Assembly (NCBI RefSeq): GCF_040784915.1
Contig: NZ_CP160797.1
Coordinates: forward strand, 3,648,137-3,712,136
Direction of reading: 5' to 3'
Source of the DNA: Bacillus vallismortis
GTDB taxonomy: Bacteria > Bacillota > Bacilli > Bacillales > Bacillaceae
DNA length: 64,000 bases
The notes under the pieces were generated by a model that was not told where the DNA came from, did not search any database, and saw only the letters and a program-made list of their open reading frames with translations. Below, piece by piece: positions 37,050-46,322 of this stretch. How positions within the stretch are numbered: the stretch's first letter is position 1; each line of letters begins with the position of its first letter. The position numbers and the translations under genes were made by a program.

Positions 37050-38235
37050 GTTTTTGAATCCCTGTATATTTCATGATTTGTTTAAATAAACAATTCCAAT
37101 CTTTTGCGCGGGCGATGTTTCGGCGCATTTCTTTATACGTTTCATCCCCGTGTTGGCCAAACACTTTTTCGCACGCGGCGATAAAATCAAGCGGATGATC
37201 GCCTTCTACATATTCGTATACATAAGGCTTCTGCATTTTTGAAGTCGATGGAAGATTAGAGCCGACGACAGGCTTTCCAGCCGCTAAAAATTCAAATAGT
37301 TTTAACGGAAAAACGGCTTGATTATACGATGAGTTTTTATATGGCATAATGCCGATGTCGATAAGCTCCATATAATGCGGAACTTCTTTTGGCTCCGCCG
37401 GACCGGTCCATATCACATTGGGAAGCCTCAGCAGCTCTTGAAACGAGACATCGCCATTAGTGGCATCAGGACCAACCCATAAAAATGTCCAATCAGGCTT
37501 TTGGAGCGCTGCTTCTTCAATCATTTTAAAATCCAGTTTAGGCTTAATTCCCCCGATAAAACCTAATACGATTCCTTCTCTTCCCTGCAATATGCTCCGA
37601 TCGGGAGCCGCTTTATTTGCAGAAAACAGCTCATATTCCACACCGTTTTCGACAGTATGCACCTTTTCTCGTCCCGCAGTCAGTTTTTTGTCTACTTCTT
37701 GGTGGAGATAATCCGATGAACAGGTTATGGAATCTGCACGATGTATAATTCTCAGCTCTGCCGATTTAATGACTTTTCGCCGGAGTTCAGACAGCAGATT
37801 TGAACGTCCGCTGATCGGCGCCGCCCATAAGTCACTGCAATCATAAATCACTTGATCCCAAGAATACAGCGAAGACAGCAGCGGGAATCCGGGAAACGTG
37901 TACCATAAACAGCAGCGTTCACCGTTTGCAGAAGCAGAAGTCAGCTTATCAAGTAATGGTGATAGCTTATGTCTGTAAAAAACATCTGTATATCGTCCGA
38001 AACGAAACATTTTTTTCTGGAGCAAGTCTTTAACAGCGAATTGCCTGATGCCTGAATGAACTTGCTGAAATTCATTCCCTTGGGTTCGCGGAGCCGGACA
38101 AACCCAAATGACTTCCTTCGTTTCCTCCTGAGCAGCTAAAAATTCCGCCAGCCGGTGCCGCCTGTATCTCAATTGGTCTTTTCCCCATTCAGCAGTGGCA
38201 ACGATGACATGAATGATTGCTTCTTTTGTTTCCAC
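37042..38235 (-). CDS. tuaH: TuaH, teichuronic acid GT4-type glycosyltransferase
   Basis: 397 aa. A Rossmann-type GT-B enzyme with a C-terminal donor domain (GFIGGIKPKLDFKMIEEA; VWTGPAEPKEVPHYMELIDIGIMPY; FPLKLFEFLAAGKPVV) resembling glycosyltransferase family 4. It is the last gene of tuaABCDEFGH, which makes the alternating GlcUA-GalNAc polymer. The GTG at 38235 is 8 bases after AAAAGG and gives the known length; an upstream ATG is too close to the ribosome site. Confidence 0.92.
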   Translation of the reverse strand: METKEAIIHVIVATAEWGKDQLRYRRHRLAEFLAAQEETKEVIWVCPAPRTQGNEFQQVHSGIRQFAVKDLLQKKMFRFGRYTDVFYRHKLSPLLDKLTSASANGERCCLWYTFPGFPLLSSLYSWDQVIYDCSDLWAAPISGRSNLLSELRRKVIKSAELRIIHRADSITCSSDYLHQEVDKKLTAGREKVHTVENGVEYELFSANKAAPDRSILQGREGIVLGFIGGIKPKLDFKMIEEAALQKPDWTFLWVGPDATNGDVSFQELLRLPNVIWTGPAEPKEVPHYMELIDIGIMPYKNSSYNQAVFPLKLFEFLAAGKPVVGSNLPSTSKMQKPYVYEYVEGDHPLDFIAACEKVFGQHGDETYKEMRRNIARAKDWNCLFKQIMKYTGIQKHA

Positions 38236-38263
38236 CTTCATCACCTTTTCTCTCTGTTTGCGG

Positions 38264-39022
38264 CTATAATCTTTTTTTCACCGCGTTTTTTGCATATTGA
38301 ACAAAACACCATGTTGCTTTGATGAGATGAAGCCGTTCGATCTCTCTATAGACAAACCACGTTTTTTTCGCAGCCTTCCATTTGTTGCTGGATATCGAGT
38401 TATTTACAAGCCGATATTCAGCCAGGCATTCATTCATCCCATAAGCGGTAAACCCTTTTTTTAAAAGAGACAGCCATGTGGCCAAGTCCTGCCGCGTTCT
38501 GATATTCGGCATTTGGATTTGTCCCGTTTGTTCCCTGTCAATCATGACCGTCAAGCAGCCGATAATCGTATTTTTCAAGGCGTCATCGTACGTCAGCCTT
38601 TCCGGGGCATCAATATATTTATCGAGCGGGGTTCCGTCCTGCGCCATTAAGCTGTAGCCTGTGAAAGAAAACGCACAGGAGCGCTCCATCATAAAATCAA
38701 GCTGCTTTTCGAGTTTGTCTTTTTTCCATGTGTCATCACTGTCCAAAAATGCTACAAATCGTCCTTGAGCACGCTCCAATGCTTTGTTGCGGGCAACCGC
38801 AGCTCCGCTGTTCTCTTCCAGATACACCACATGAATTCTTTCATCTCTTTCTTCATACTGCTTCAAAATGCCGCGTGTCCCATCCGTTGAGCAATCATCC
38901 ACGATAATCATTTCCCAATGGGAGTGGCTCTGATCTAACACTGAATGAATCGCGTCTTCAATATAGTCACGCGCATTATAAGAAGGTGTAATGACAGATA
39001 CAAGAGGTTTCCAATAAGTCAT
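38264..39022 (-). CDS. tuaG: TuaG, teichuronic acid GT2 glycosyltransferase
   Basis: 252 aa family 2 glycosyltransferase: N-terminal VSVITPSYNARDYI, DDCSTDGT, the DSDD donor/metal motif (FLDSDDTWK, ~94-102) and the ARNKAL helix. Adds a sugar during teichuronic acid repeat assembly on the inner membrane face. The ATG at 39022 is 8 bases after GGAG; the longer GTG start is poorly spaced. Confidence 0.93.
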   Translation of the reverse strand: MTYWKPLVSVITPSYNARDYIEDAIHSVLDQSHSHWEMIIVDDCSTDGTRGILKQYEERDERIHVVYLEENSGAAVARNKALERAQGRFVAFLDSDDTWKKDKLEKQLDFMMERSCAFSFTGYSLMAQDGTPLDKYIDAPERLTYDDALKNTIIGCLTVMIDREQTGQIQMPNIRTRQDLATWLSLLKKGFTAYGMNECLAEYRLVNNSISSNKWKAAKKTWFVYREIERLHLIKATWCFVQYAKNAVKKRL

Positions 39023-39046
39023 GATCACATCTCCATCGGTATGATT

Positions 39047-39727
39047 TTAAAAGGACTCTCTAAAAAATTCAGGAATGACAACGAACATAAAGGCAATTGT
39101 GAGACCGATCATAACGCCAAGAACCGCTTTCTTTTTCGGGGACATTCCGCCGCCAGCCGCCTCACTTACGGTTTCAGAATCAGTGACACTGGCCGCTTTC
39201 AGATTAAGCTGCGTATTTTGCAGCTCATACAAAAATCTCTCTTTATCCACTTTGGAATCCTCACTCACCGTCTCGCCTTCGAGCGCGTCTATACTGCGGC
39301 GGATGACGGCTTCTCTTTCTGCGTACAGTTTTTGATCGTTTTTGAGAAAGGTGGAGGAAATGGCGTTTAAGACGGATTCCGTTTTACCCTTATCCTCGTC
39401 GCTATAGCCCAAGGTCAGTAAAGATTTGGATTCGGCTTTGATGGTAAGCTTCTCCTTAATCTCAGCCAAATCTTCAGCCTTTTCATCAGGAAGGGCCTCC
39501 TTCAAAAAAGAGTCGCTCTTGAGCAAAAGGGGAATCTCCTCTATGTTGTTATAAACCGGATGATCATAACTCCCCACAGCTAAAGTGTCTTCAGCTGTAT
39601 AGCGCTTTTGGTCAGCGATCTGGGACGGCAGGATATACCCCGCCGCACCTAATATAATTGGCACCGCTATGATCCAAATGATATTTTTTTTCATCCGACG
39701 GGCTATTTTTATCAATATATCGTTCAT
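39047..39727 (-). CDS. tuaF: TuaF, Wzz-like chain-length protein
   Basis: 226 aa with two transmembrane helices near the ends (~15-32 and ~205-222) and an extracellular helical middle, the Wzz/capsule chain-length-regulator layout. Probably sets polymer length or helps export of teichuronic acid. ATG at 39727. Confidence 0.88.
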   Translation of the reverse strand: MNDILIKIARRMKKNIIWIIAVPIILGAAGYILPSQIADQKRYTAEDTLAVGSYDHPVYNNIEEIPLLLKSDSFLKEALPDEKAEDLAEIKEKLTIKAESKSLLTLGYSDEDKGKTESVLNAISSTFLKNDQKLYAEREAVIRRSIDALEGETVSEDSKVDKERFLYELQNTQLNLKAASVTDSETVSEAAGGGMSPKKKAVLGVMIGLTIAFMFVVIPEFFRESF

Positions 39728-39755
39728 ATAAGTCTCCCTGCTTTTTGTAGTCTGT

Positions 39756-41222
39756 TTATCTGTACACCGGTTCAGGCATCTGTCTGGATCGTCTTAACAC
39801 ATTCACAGCGGCGATGACGAGGGCCAGAAACACCCAATGGAAAAATAAATTTGAAACAGAGCTTGGGCTGATACTTGATGCCAAGAAACTGACCAGAGCA
39901 GTAATAAGCCCTTCTATGATCAGTTTTGACTGCTTTTCTAATTTTCTTTCATAAAATTTATAAAGCACCCATATAAGGTAGGCATAAACGGCGAGATATC
40001 CCAGCATAATGAACAAGCCAAAGTTAGCAAGGATTTCAACGAGCCAGTTGTGCACCTCTGTCACATCGTCAGTATCATATAAAGCATAGTGCTCAAGATA
40101 ATAGGATACATTCCCTGCTCCGACTCCGAATCCGTATGAATCAAGGAAAAAATGCCACGCGTTTTTCAGCAGATTGGCCCGGCCCACATTGGATGGAAGC
40201 CTGTCATGAAATGAATGCAGCGTCTGCGGAGCCATAAACAGCTCCCAAAACTTTGAATAAATCCGGCTGGCGAATAGAACTGCAAAAATGGCAGCCCCTG
40301 CCGCTGACACCCATATGGCCATTTTCTTGAGAACAGGCGGCAAAACAATGAAAATGTAGACAGCAATGCCTGCAAAAATGCCGAGAAGGCTTGCCCTTGA
40401 ACCGGTAGCAAAAATTAAATACAGCGCACAGAGCGAGAGCACAAGGCCAATCGCCTTGAGGTATCCATTCTTTATGTTTTTCATCATCGTGATGTAAAAA
40501 AAGAAACTGATCGATAAAAAGGTCGCAAAGTCATTTTGATTAAAAAAGACAGATGTCGGATAATGCTGCTTATATTCCGGTCCGCTGTACAGTGTTGAAC
40601 TCGGGAGATGGTGATGGGTCATGTGATTGTAAAAACCGATGATCATCAGAAACACTGTCATGACAAGCCATATCCAATAAACCATCATCAGCTGCTCCAT
40701 TTTTTGCACGTACATGACAATGAGGTAAATGAAGAAGATACCCATAGCCAATAAAGCCAAATATTTGATGCCGGCTGTCACCGACTTGGCCCACAGCAGG
40801 GAAACAAGGCCGTATATAAACCAAAAGGCGAAAAAGAGCAAGATCCCTTTCACTTGCAGTCCGTTCCATTTTTCAATATGTGTCCGGTTCCGAATCATAC
40901 CGATCACATGGAGGCATCCCGCTGCAAGGAGCAGAAGCCTGTAAAGGAACAAACTGAAAAAACCAAGATGAATCGCGAAAAATGCATTATTTAAAAAAGT
41001 GCAGGCGATCAAAATATAGATGACAGCCATAAAGAGCCGTTCTTTTGTTGTAAATGCGGTTGCAAGCGCTAGCGCAAACAGCCCGATCACCAGTACCGCG
41101 AGCACGGCAGCCATCTGCATGAAACCTGTATGTGTGCGATTGGCTCCCAGCAATAGGATGATCCCAAATATAGCAGCGGCCAATAATGTAAGCGTATGGT
41201 CCGCTGAACGTTTGATACTCAC
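39756..41222 (-). CDS. tuaE: TuaE, O-antigen-ligase/polymerase-like membrane protein
   Basis: 488 aa, about 11-12 transmembrane helices with a large loop (~340-390, containing HSFHDRLPSNVGRANLLKNA), the Wzy/WaaL layout. Presumed polymerase of the teichuronic acid repeat units. ATG at 41222. Downstream of tuaD by about 86 bases. Confidence 0.9.
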   Translation of the reverse strand: MSIKRSADHTLTLLAAAIFGIILLLGANRTHTGFMQMAAVLAVLVIGLFALALATAFTTKERLFMAVIYILIACTFLNNAFFAIHLGFFSLFLYRLLLLAAGCLHVIGMIRNRTHIEKWNGLQVKGILLFFAFWFIYGLVSLLWAKSVTAGIKYLALLAMGIFFIYLIVMYVQKMEQLMMVYWIWLVMTVFLMIIGFYNHMTHHHLPSSTLYSGPEYKQHYPTSVFFNQNDFATFLSISFFFYITMMKNIKNGYLKAIGLVLSLCALYLIFATGSRASLLGIFAGIAVYIFIVLPPVLKKMAIWVSAAGAAIFAVLFASRIYSKFWELFMAPQTLHSFHDRLPSNVGRANLLKNAWHFFLDSYGFGVGAGNVSYYLEHYALYDTDDVTEVHNWLVEILANFGLFIMLGYLAVYAYLIWVLYKFYERKLEKQSKLIIEGLITALVSFLASSISPSSVSNLFFHWVFLALVIAAVNVLRRSRQMPEPVYR

Positions 41223-41308
41223 ATGTTTAACCCCTTTCCTGATGTTTCAGGAGCCGGCGGCCGAGCCTAAGCAGCCGACAGTTTCAACCCAAGTAACACT
41301 TTTTCTTT

Positions 41309-42694
41309 TTATAAATTGACACTCCCAAAGTCTTTAGCCAATTCCTCGAGCGACAAGCCCGGAAAATACCTGTCAGAAGGTTCCGTTCCCCGAACAGCGG
41401 GACGGCCGATGGAGTGGTAAATGTATCCGGCTGCCTGCATCTCCTCAAGTGAGAATAAATTTCTCCCATCGATGATGATTGGCTGTTTTAAGATAGTTTT
41501 CACTTTTACGAGCTCCATTTCTTTTACTTCCGGCCAATCCGTTAAAACCAGGCATGCATCTGTGTCCTCAATCGCATCATACACATCTGTGTAATACTCG
41601 ACCTGTTCGCCAAGGATTGCTGAAGCTTCAGGAATCGCAATCGGGTCGTATGCTTTTACATGTGCGCCCAGCTGCTGCAGCATCGGGATAATATCTAGAG
41701 CAGGAGCAGATCTCACATCATTTGTATTCGGCTTGAAGGCCAATCCGAGGACGGAAATGGTTCTTCCTTTGATGCTTCCCATAACAGTTAAGAGTTTATC
41801 TACAATATGAACGCGCTGCTTTTCGTTCGTTTCAATGACAGCTTCAATGAGCTTGAATGGATAGCCAGCTGATTTTGCGATTTGAAGCAGTGCGGTTGTA
41901 TCCTTTGGAAAACACGAGCCGCCAAATCCAATACCTGCTTTTAGGAACTTCTTGCCGATACGGCTGTCAAGCCCTACGCCATCAGCAACTTTCGAAACAT
42001 CTGCGCCGACTCGCTCACAAATGTTTGCGATATCGTTGATAAAGGAAATCTTTGTCGCCAGAAACGCATTTGCGGCGTATTTAATCATTTCTGCACTTTC
42101 TAAGTTTGTTTTAATGACAGGAGTGTGGAAAGGCTTGTGCAGATCCTCAATAATGGCAGAGGCTTTATGGCTTGTTGAGCCAATCACGGCACGCTCCATA
42201 TTCATCGTGTCATGAATCGCTGAGCCCTCCCGAAGGAATTCAGGGTTAGATACAACATCAAAGGAGTATCTTCCTTTTGAAGCTTTTTGAACGATAGATT
42301 GAACCAGTTTTCCTGTGCCAACCGGGACTGTGCTTTTATTTACGATAACTTTATAGCCGTTCAGGTGCTCACCGATCGTTTTCGCCGCCGCTTTGACGTA
42401 TGTTAGATCAGCTTCACCTGTTTTGGACATTGGGGTTCCGACTGCAATATAAATAATGTCAGATGCCCGAATGGCGGACGGGATATCGTTAGTAAAGGAC
42501 AGACGCTGATCCAGCACATTTTTTTCAACTAAGTCCGCAAGCCCTGGCTCATAGATCGGGATTACCCCATTTTTCAGACTTCTGATTTTTGATTCATCTA
42601 TATCACAGCAAGCAACTTTATTGCCGATCTCCGCAAAGCAAGTGCCTGATACGAGTCCTACATAACCTGTTCCAATGACAGCTATTCTTTTCAC
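41309..42694 (-). CDS. tuaD: TuaD, UDP-glucose 6-dehydrogenase
   Basis: 461 aa. N-terminal NAD-binding GTGYVGLVSG, Cys nucleophile in GGSCFPKDT (~260), and the C-terminal UDP-binding domain. It oxidises UDP-glucose (supplied by GtaB, about 17 kb to the right) to UDP-glucuronate for teichuronic acid. The start is GTG at 42694, 9 bases after GAGAGGG, giving the known length. Confidence 0.97.
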   Translation of the reverse strand: MKRIAVIGTGYVGLVSGTCFAEIGNKVACCDIDESKIRSLKNGVIPIYEPGLADLVEKNVLDQRLSFTNDIPSAIRASDIIYIAVGTPMSKTGEADLTYVKAAAKTIGEHLNGYKVIVNKSTVPVGTGKLVQSIVQKASKGRYSFDVVSNPEFLREGSAIHDTMNMERAVIGSTSHKASAIIEDLHKPFHTPVIKTNLESAEMIKYAANAFLATKISFINDIANICERVGADVSKVADGVGLDSRIGKKFLKAGIGFGGSCFPKDTTALLQIAKSAGYPFKLIEAVIETNEKQRVHIVDKLLTVMGSIKGRTISVLGLAFKPNTNDVRSAPALDIIPMLQQLGAHVKAYDPIAIPEASAILGEQVEYYTDVYDAIEDTDACLVLTDWPEVKEMELVKVKTILKQPIIIDGRNLFSLEEMQAAGYIYHSIGRPAVRGTEPSDRYFPGLSLEELAKDFGSVNL

Positions 42695-42755
42695 AGCGAT
42701 CATCCCTCTCCTGTAAAATGATTGTCCTCTTTATATTGGTCGCAGTTTCTTACGA

Positions 42756-43925
42756 TTAAACGGACGTTTTCGCGACCGTCTGATACTGATGATGCAAGGC
42801 CTTGGCATTTTTTCCGGCGTCAAATTGTGCCTGCACGATTTCATACAAATCATCTGCTATTTCCGGTTTCCACATTTGCTCATGTTCATACAGAGCGATC
42901 GCTTCCGCCAAGGCTTGAGCAGACCTCGGTTTAATCAGCAAATGCCGATGCTTACCGAATAACGATGCAACTCCGCCAACATCCGTACAGATGACAGGAA
43001 CCCTTAGCGCGAGCGCCTCAATCACGACAGTCGGCATCCCTTCACTGTAAGAAGGAAGCACGAACATGTCTGCGGCAAGCAAATAGTCTCTCACCTTATG
43101 ATTCGGCACTTGGCCTGTGACGATATGGCCCTTTTGCATCAACATGGACTTTGCAGGACCGTCCCCGACAAAGACTGCCTTAGGAGGTTGCTTCAATGAC
43201 TCGATGGCGTCAGACAGTTCAAAAATGCCTTTCTCCCTGACGAGCCGGCCCACATAGATGGCCAGACGCTGATCGAGCGGGAGCCCGAGTTTTTTTCTGG
43301 TTTCTTCTTTTGTCTGCTCATTCTCCTGAAAGCGGCTGAGCTGTATGCCGATCGGCAGAACCGAGCTGTCAAAGCCGGAAAGCTTTTTGGTTTCTTCCTG
43401 AAGCTTGTGGCTGACTGCTAAAACAGCTGACGCGGAACCTACCGCATGATTGAAGGCTTTAAACGCCCCTTTGCTGTAATGCGGATAGACATTCACATCA
43501 CTGCCGTGCAAGGTCAGGACATAAGGAATTCGCTCTGACTCCGACACGACTGCCGCAGCCCCGCCCGATGGCATGGCAAAGTGCGCATGAATCAGATCCG
43601 GATGTAAGTCGCGCTGTTTCATCATTTTTAAAACGGCTGTTGCGATTCTCCGATGAGGCTGCGCCCACTTCAGCTGGCCGGGAACCGCTCGATAGAAAGG
43701 CCGATAAACCGGTATCCCCTTCCTAATCTCATACTCCGGTCTGGCATCCTTTTTTCGATATGTCTTTTTCAACATGCGGACAGGCGCGGAATGAAAAGGC
43801 CGCGGGCATATCACGGTGATATCAAGCCCAAGTTTTTGCAGCTCTTGGACCTGTGTCTCATGAAACACACCCTCACCGGGTTTCAGACTGCTCGGATATA
43901 CGCTTGTGATCCACAAAATCTTCAT
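42756..43925 (-). CDS. tuaC: TuaC, teichuronic acid GT4 glycosyltransferase
   Basis: 389 aa GT-B fold: N-terminal glycine loop region (PSSLKPGEGVFHETQVQEL), HAHFAMPSGGAA, donor-domain YVGRLVREKGIFEL and the EX7E-type motif EGMPTVVIEALA. ATG at 43925 overlaps the tuaB stop by 4 bases. Confidence 0.94.
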   Translation of the reverse strand: MKILWITSVYPSSLKPGEGVFHETQVQELQKLGLDITVICPRPFHSAPVRMLKKTYRKKDARPEYEIRKGIPVYRPFYRAVPGQLKWAQPHRRIATAVLKMMKQRDLHPDLIHAHFAMPSGGAAAVVSESERIPYVLTLHGSDVNVYPHYSKGAFKAFNHAVGSASAVLAVSHKLQEETKKLSGFDSSVLPIGIQLSRFQENEQTKEETRKKLGLPLDQRLAIYVGRLVREKGIFELSDAIESLKQPPKAVFVGDGPAKSMLMQKGHIVTGQVPNHKVRDYLLAADMFVLPSYSEGMPTVVIEALALRVPVICTDVGGVASLFGKHRHLLIKPRSAQALAEAIALYEHEQMWKPEIADDLYEIVQAQFDAGKNAKALHHQYQTVAKTSV

Positions 43926-45376
43926 GACAAACGTCCTTTTCTTAGTAGTTTACTTTTCATTTGAGGGTACGCTTTTACCAAAAGAAAAAGATAGCACAGC
44001 GCCCCGGCCGCCACTGAAATGGCCAGCCGCATTTCTGCCTGCAGACTGAAGTGTTCCGTACCTAGGCTTACACCAAACGCGATGATAGCCATCACGACTG
44101 TGATCAGAAACGGCTTTATAATCGACTGGAAGTAGGCCGAAAGATTAAGCTTGATGACATATGCCAGCAGCCAGCGGCCGATCAGGAAATTGAAAACACT
44201 GATGATGGCATATACCCATGCGACAGTCAGCAGACTTCCCGTCTGAACGGCTGCAAACAGTGACAATCCGTACAGCAGCAGCACACCGGAATCCCAATAA
44301 AATGCTAAGTCCGCTCTTCCTTTAGCAAGCAGCACAGATCCATTTGGATTCATGAGCACTCTTAGTATCCCGACAATGGCCAGAACATTGAGAACCGGTA
44401 CAGCAGCGAGCCATTTTTCTCCGAAAACCGCTGCGATAAAGGCGTCTGACACAGACACGAGCCCGATTAACAGCGGAAACGAAACAATCGCCAGCATCTT
44501 TGTCATATTCAGAAAGCCTTCTCTGATCACGCTGTTTTCATATTTGTTTTTTGCGAAAACAGGGAATGCCACCCGTGTCACAATCGGATTGATTTTCAAT
44601 ACCGGAATGGTGACAATCTGGTAAGCAAGGTTATAAATCCCCAACGCTTCAGCACCGATAAACCGTCCGATCAAAATCATATCGATATTCGCTCCCAGCC
44701 TGTTCACAAGACGGGATGAAAGCTGAAAAGCTCCAAAGGAAAAGAAGGCCTTCATTCCCCTTAAGTCAAAAACAAAAGCGGGGTGCCATTTTTTTCGGTA
44801 TACGGCCCAATACAAAATCCCTTTACTGGACTGCAGCAGCACTTGAGAAATGACGTACGCTAAAATCGCGTCCATCATAAAAACCGCAATCGCTAAATAT
44901 CCGAAGGACAATGTGTTTGAAAAAATCTCAATTTTGCTTAACGTATTAAAATGCAGCTGCTTTTGCAGCATATACTGGTACTGCTGTCCGATTGGCGCAA
45001 TCAAAAACATAATCGCTAAAATCCGAATCAGAAACACCAGCTCTTCTCTTTGATAAAATCCCGCAATGGCGGGACTGCTCACATATAAAAGAACAAACAG
45101 CAAAACGCCGGTCATAATGTTAAGCCAATACAAGGTTGACAGCTGGCGCTCTGTTGCGTCATCCCTTTGAATTAACGCCGCGCCAAATCCCATATCAAGC
45201 ACAATCTGGGCGAACACTGTAACCGTTGTGATCATGCCTACGAGTCCAAATTCCGTTAAGGTCATCATATTTCCTAGCAGGGCAAACTGAACAATTTGTA
45301 TGACTGTAATGCACATCGTCGAAATACTTGTCCACTTTGCGCCGCTTATGATCTGTTTTGTAATACTTGGCATCAT
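43922..45376 (-). CDS. tuaB: TuaB, polysaccharide flippase (Wzx-type)
   Basis: 484 aa with 12-14 transmembrane helices, the RfbX/Wzx lipid-linked oligosaccharide flippase layout. N-terminal SGAKWTSISTMC and GLVGMITTVTVFAQIVLDMGFGAALIQ in part match the family. Moves lipid-linked teichuronic acid units across the membrane. Two adjacent ATG codons (45376, 45373) could start it. Confidence 0.94.
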   Translation of the reverse strand: MMPSITKQIISGAKWTSISTMCITVIQIVQFALLGNMMTLTEFGLVGMITTVTVFAQIVLDMGFGAALIQRDDATERQLSTLYWLNIMTGVLLFVLLYVSSPAIAGFYQREELVFLIRILAIMFLIAPIGQQYQYMLQKQLHFNTLSKIEIFSNTLSFGYLAIAVFMMDAILAYVISQVLLQSSKGILYWAVYRKKWHPAFVFDLRGMKAFFSFGAFQLSSRLVNRLGANIDMILIGRFIGAEALGIYNLAYQIVTIPVLKINPIVTRVAFPVFAKNKYENSVIREGFLNMTKMLAIVSFPLLIGLVSVSDAFIAAVFGEKWLAAVPVLNVLAIVGILRVLMNPNGSVLLAKGRADLAFYWDSGVLLLYGLSLFAAVQTGSLLTVAWVYAIISVFNFLIGRWLLAYVIKLNLSAYFQSIIKPFLITVVMAIIAFGVSLGTEHFSLQAEMRLAISVAAGALCYLFLLVKAYPQMKSKLLRKGRLS

Positions 45377-45428
45377 ATTCCCTACTTCGTTTTAAGCTCA
45401 GGTTGATGGTAAATGCAGGTGTTCAGTT

Positions 45429-46088
45429 TTATCTTGCACCATCACCTGTCCACACTACTTTACAAGTTTTTAACATAATTTTTAATTCTAAAGTGAAAGT
45501 CAGGTTGCGAATGTAATATAAATCAAATATCAGTTTTTCCTTCGGCGTCATATCATAACCGCCGTTCACCTGAGCCCAGCCGCTCAATCCCGGTTTAACA
45601 GCCAAACGCTGTGTAAAGTCTGGAATCTCATTCTGAAACTTTTCTGTAAACACTGGACGTTCCGGACGAGGGCCTATCATACTCATATCGCCTTTCAGCA
45701 CATTAAATAGCTGAGGCAGCTCGTCAATTCTCGTTCTTCTGATAAAAGCTCCGATCCTTGTCACCCGCGGATCTTGCTTCTGCGCCCAAACAGCCCCAGA
45801 CTTCTCGGCATCTATTTTCATGGAACGAAGCTTATAAAGCTTAAATCGTTTCCCGCCTTTCCCTACGCGTTCCTGCGTATAAATGGCAGGCCCCGGCGTC
45901 TCCAAACAAATCAGTATTGAAAATACCGCAATCATTGGCAGCGCAATCGCCAATCCAATGAGCGCAAACCAAATATCCATTACGCGCTTTACTGCTAAAT
46001 AACGAGCCGTCTTTTCAGATAATGTAAAAGAATGTATTTGCTGAACTGAGAATTCACGACTCACATTCATGCTTTTCTCTGCACTCAC
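45429..46088 (-). CDS. tuaA: TuaA, undecaprenyl-phosphate sugar-1-phosphate transferase
   Basis: About 219 aa bacterial sugar transferase: one transmembrane helix (VMDIWFALIGLAIALPMIAVF), then YTQERVGKGGKRFKLYKLRSM, TRIDELPQLFNVLKGDMS, GPRPERP and the GLSGWAQVNG segment. Probably transfers GalNAc-1-P to the lipid carrier to start teichuronic acid. The start is unsure: GTG at 46088 is well spaced from GAGG, while GTG 46103 and ATG 46070 are alternatives. First gene of the operon, behind the PhoP boxes. Confidence 0.93.
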   Translation of the reverse strand: MSAEKSMNVSREFSVQQIHSFTLSEKTARYLAVKRVMDIWFALIGLAIALPMIAVFSILICLETPGPAIYTQERVGKGGKRFKLYKLRSMKIDAEKSGAVWAQKQDPRVTRIGAFIRRTRIDELPQLFNVLKGDMSMIGPRPERPVFTEKFQNEIPDFTQRLAVKPGLSGWAQVNGGYDMTPKEKLIFDLYYIRNLTFTLELKIMLKTCKVVWTGDGAR

Positions 46089-46154
46089 TGACACACACCT
46101 CACGATTTGTTTGGGATGTTATGATGACCTATGCCAGTCAGTTTAGCAGACGGA

Positions 46155-46182
46155 TGTTAATTGGATGTAAATGGTATGTTAA
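46155..46182 (-). promoter_or_regulatory. PhoP-box array of the tua operon
   Basis: Three direct repeats TTAACA, TTTACA, TTAACA with exact 5-base spacers, reading leftwards, match the PhoP~P binding consensus TT(A/T/C)ACA. They place tuaABCDEFGH under phosphate-starvation activation, when teichuronic acid replaces phosphate-rich WTA. Confidence 0.92.
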
Positions 46183-46270
46183 GAAGTGTGAATTTGTTAT
46201 TTTTTCTGACATTTAACTGTAAACTTTTTATTGTTTTAGACACTTTTTTTAAAAATTAAGCATATTGTAT

Positions 46271-46309
46271 AAAAAAAGAGACAAACCATTTTTCAGATTT
46301 GTCTCTTTT
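46271..46309 (-). terminator. Terminator of the TarS-like gene
   Basis: AGAGACAAATC and GGTTTGTCTCT stem with an 8-base loop and seven T, between the TarS-like gene and the tua PhoP boxes. Confidence 0.87.
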
Positions 46310-46322
46310 CTCTGCGAAGCAT

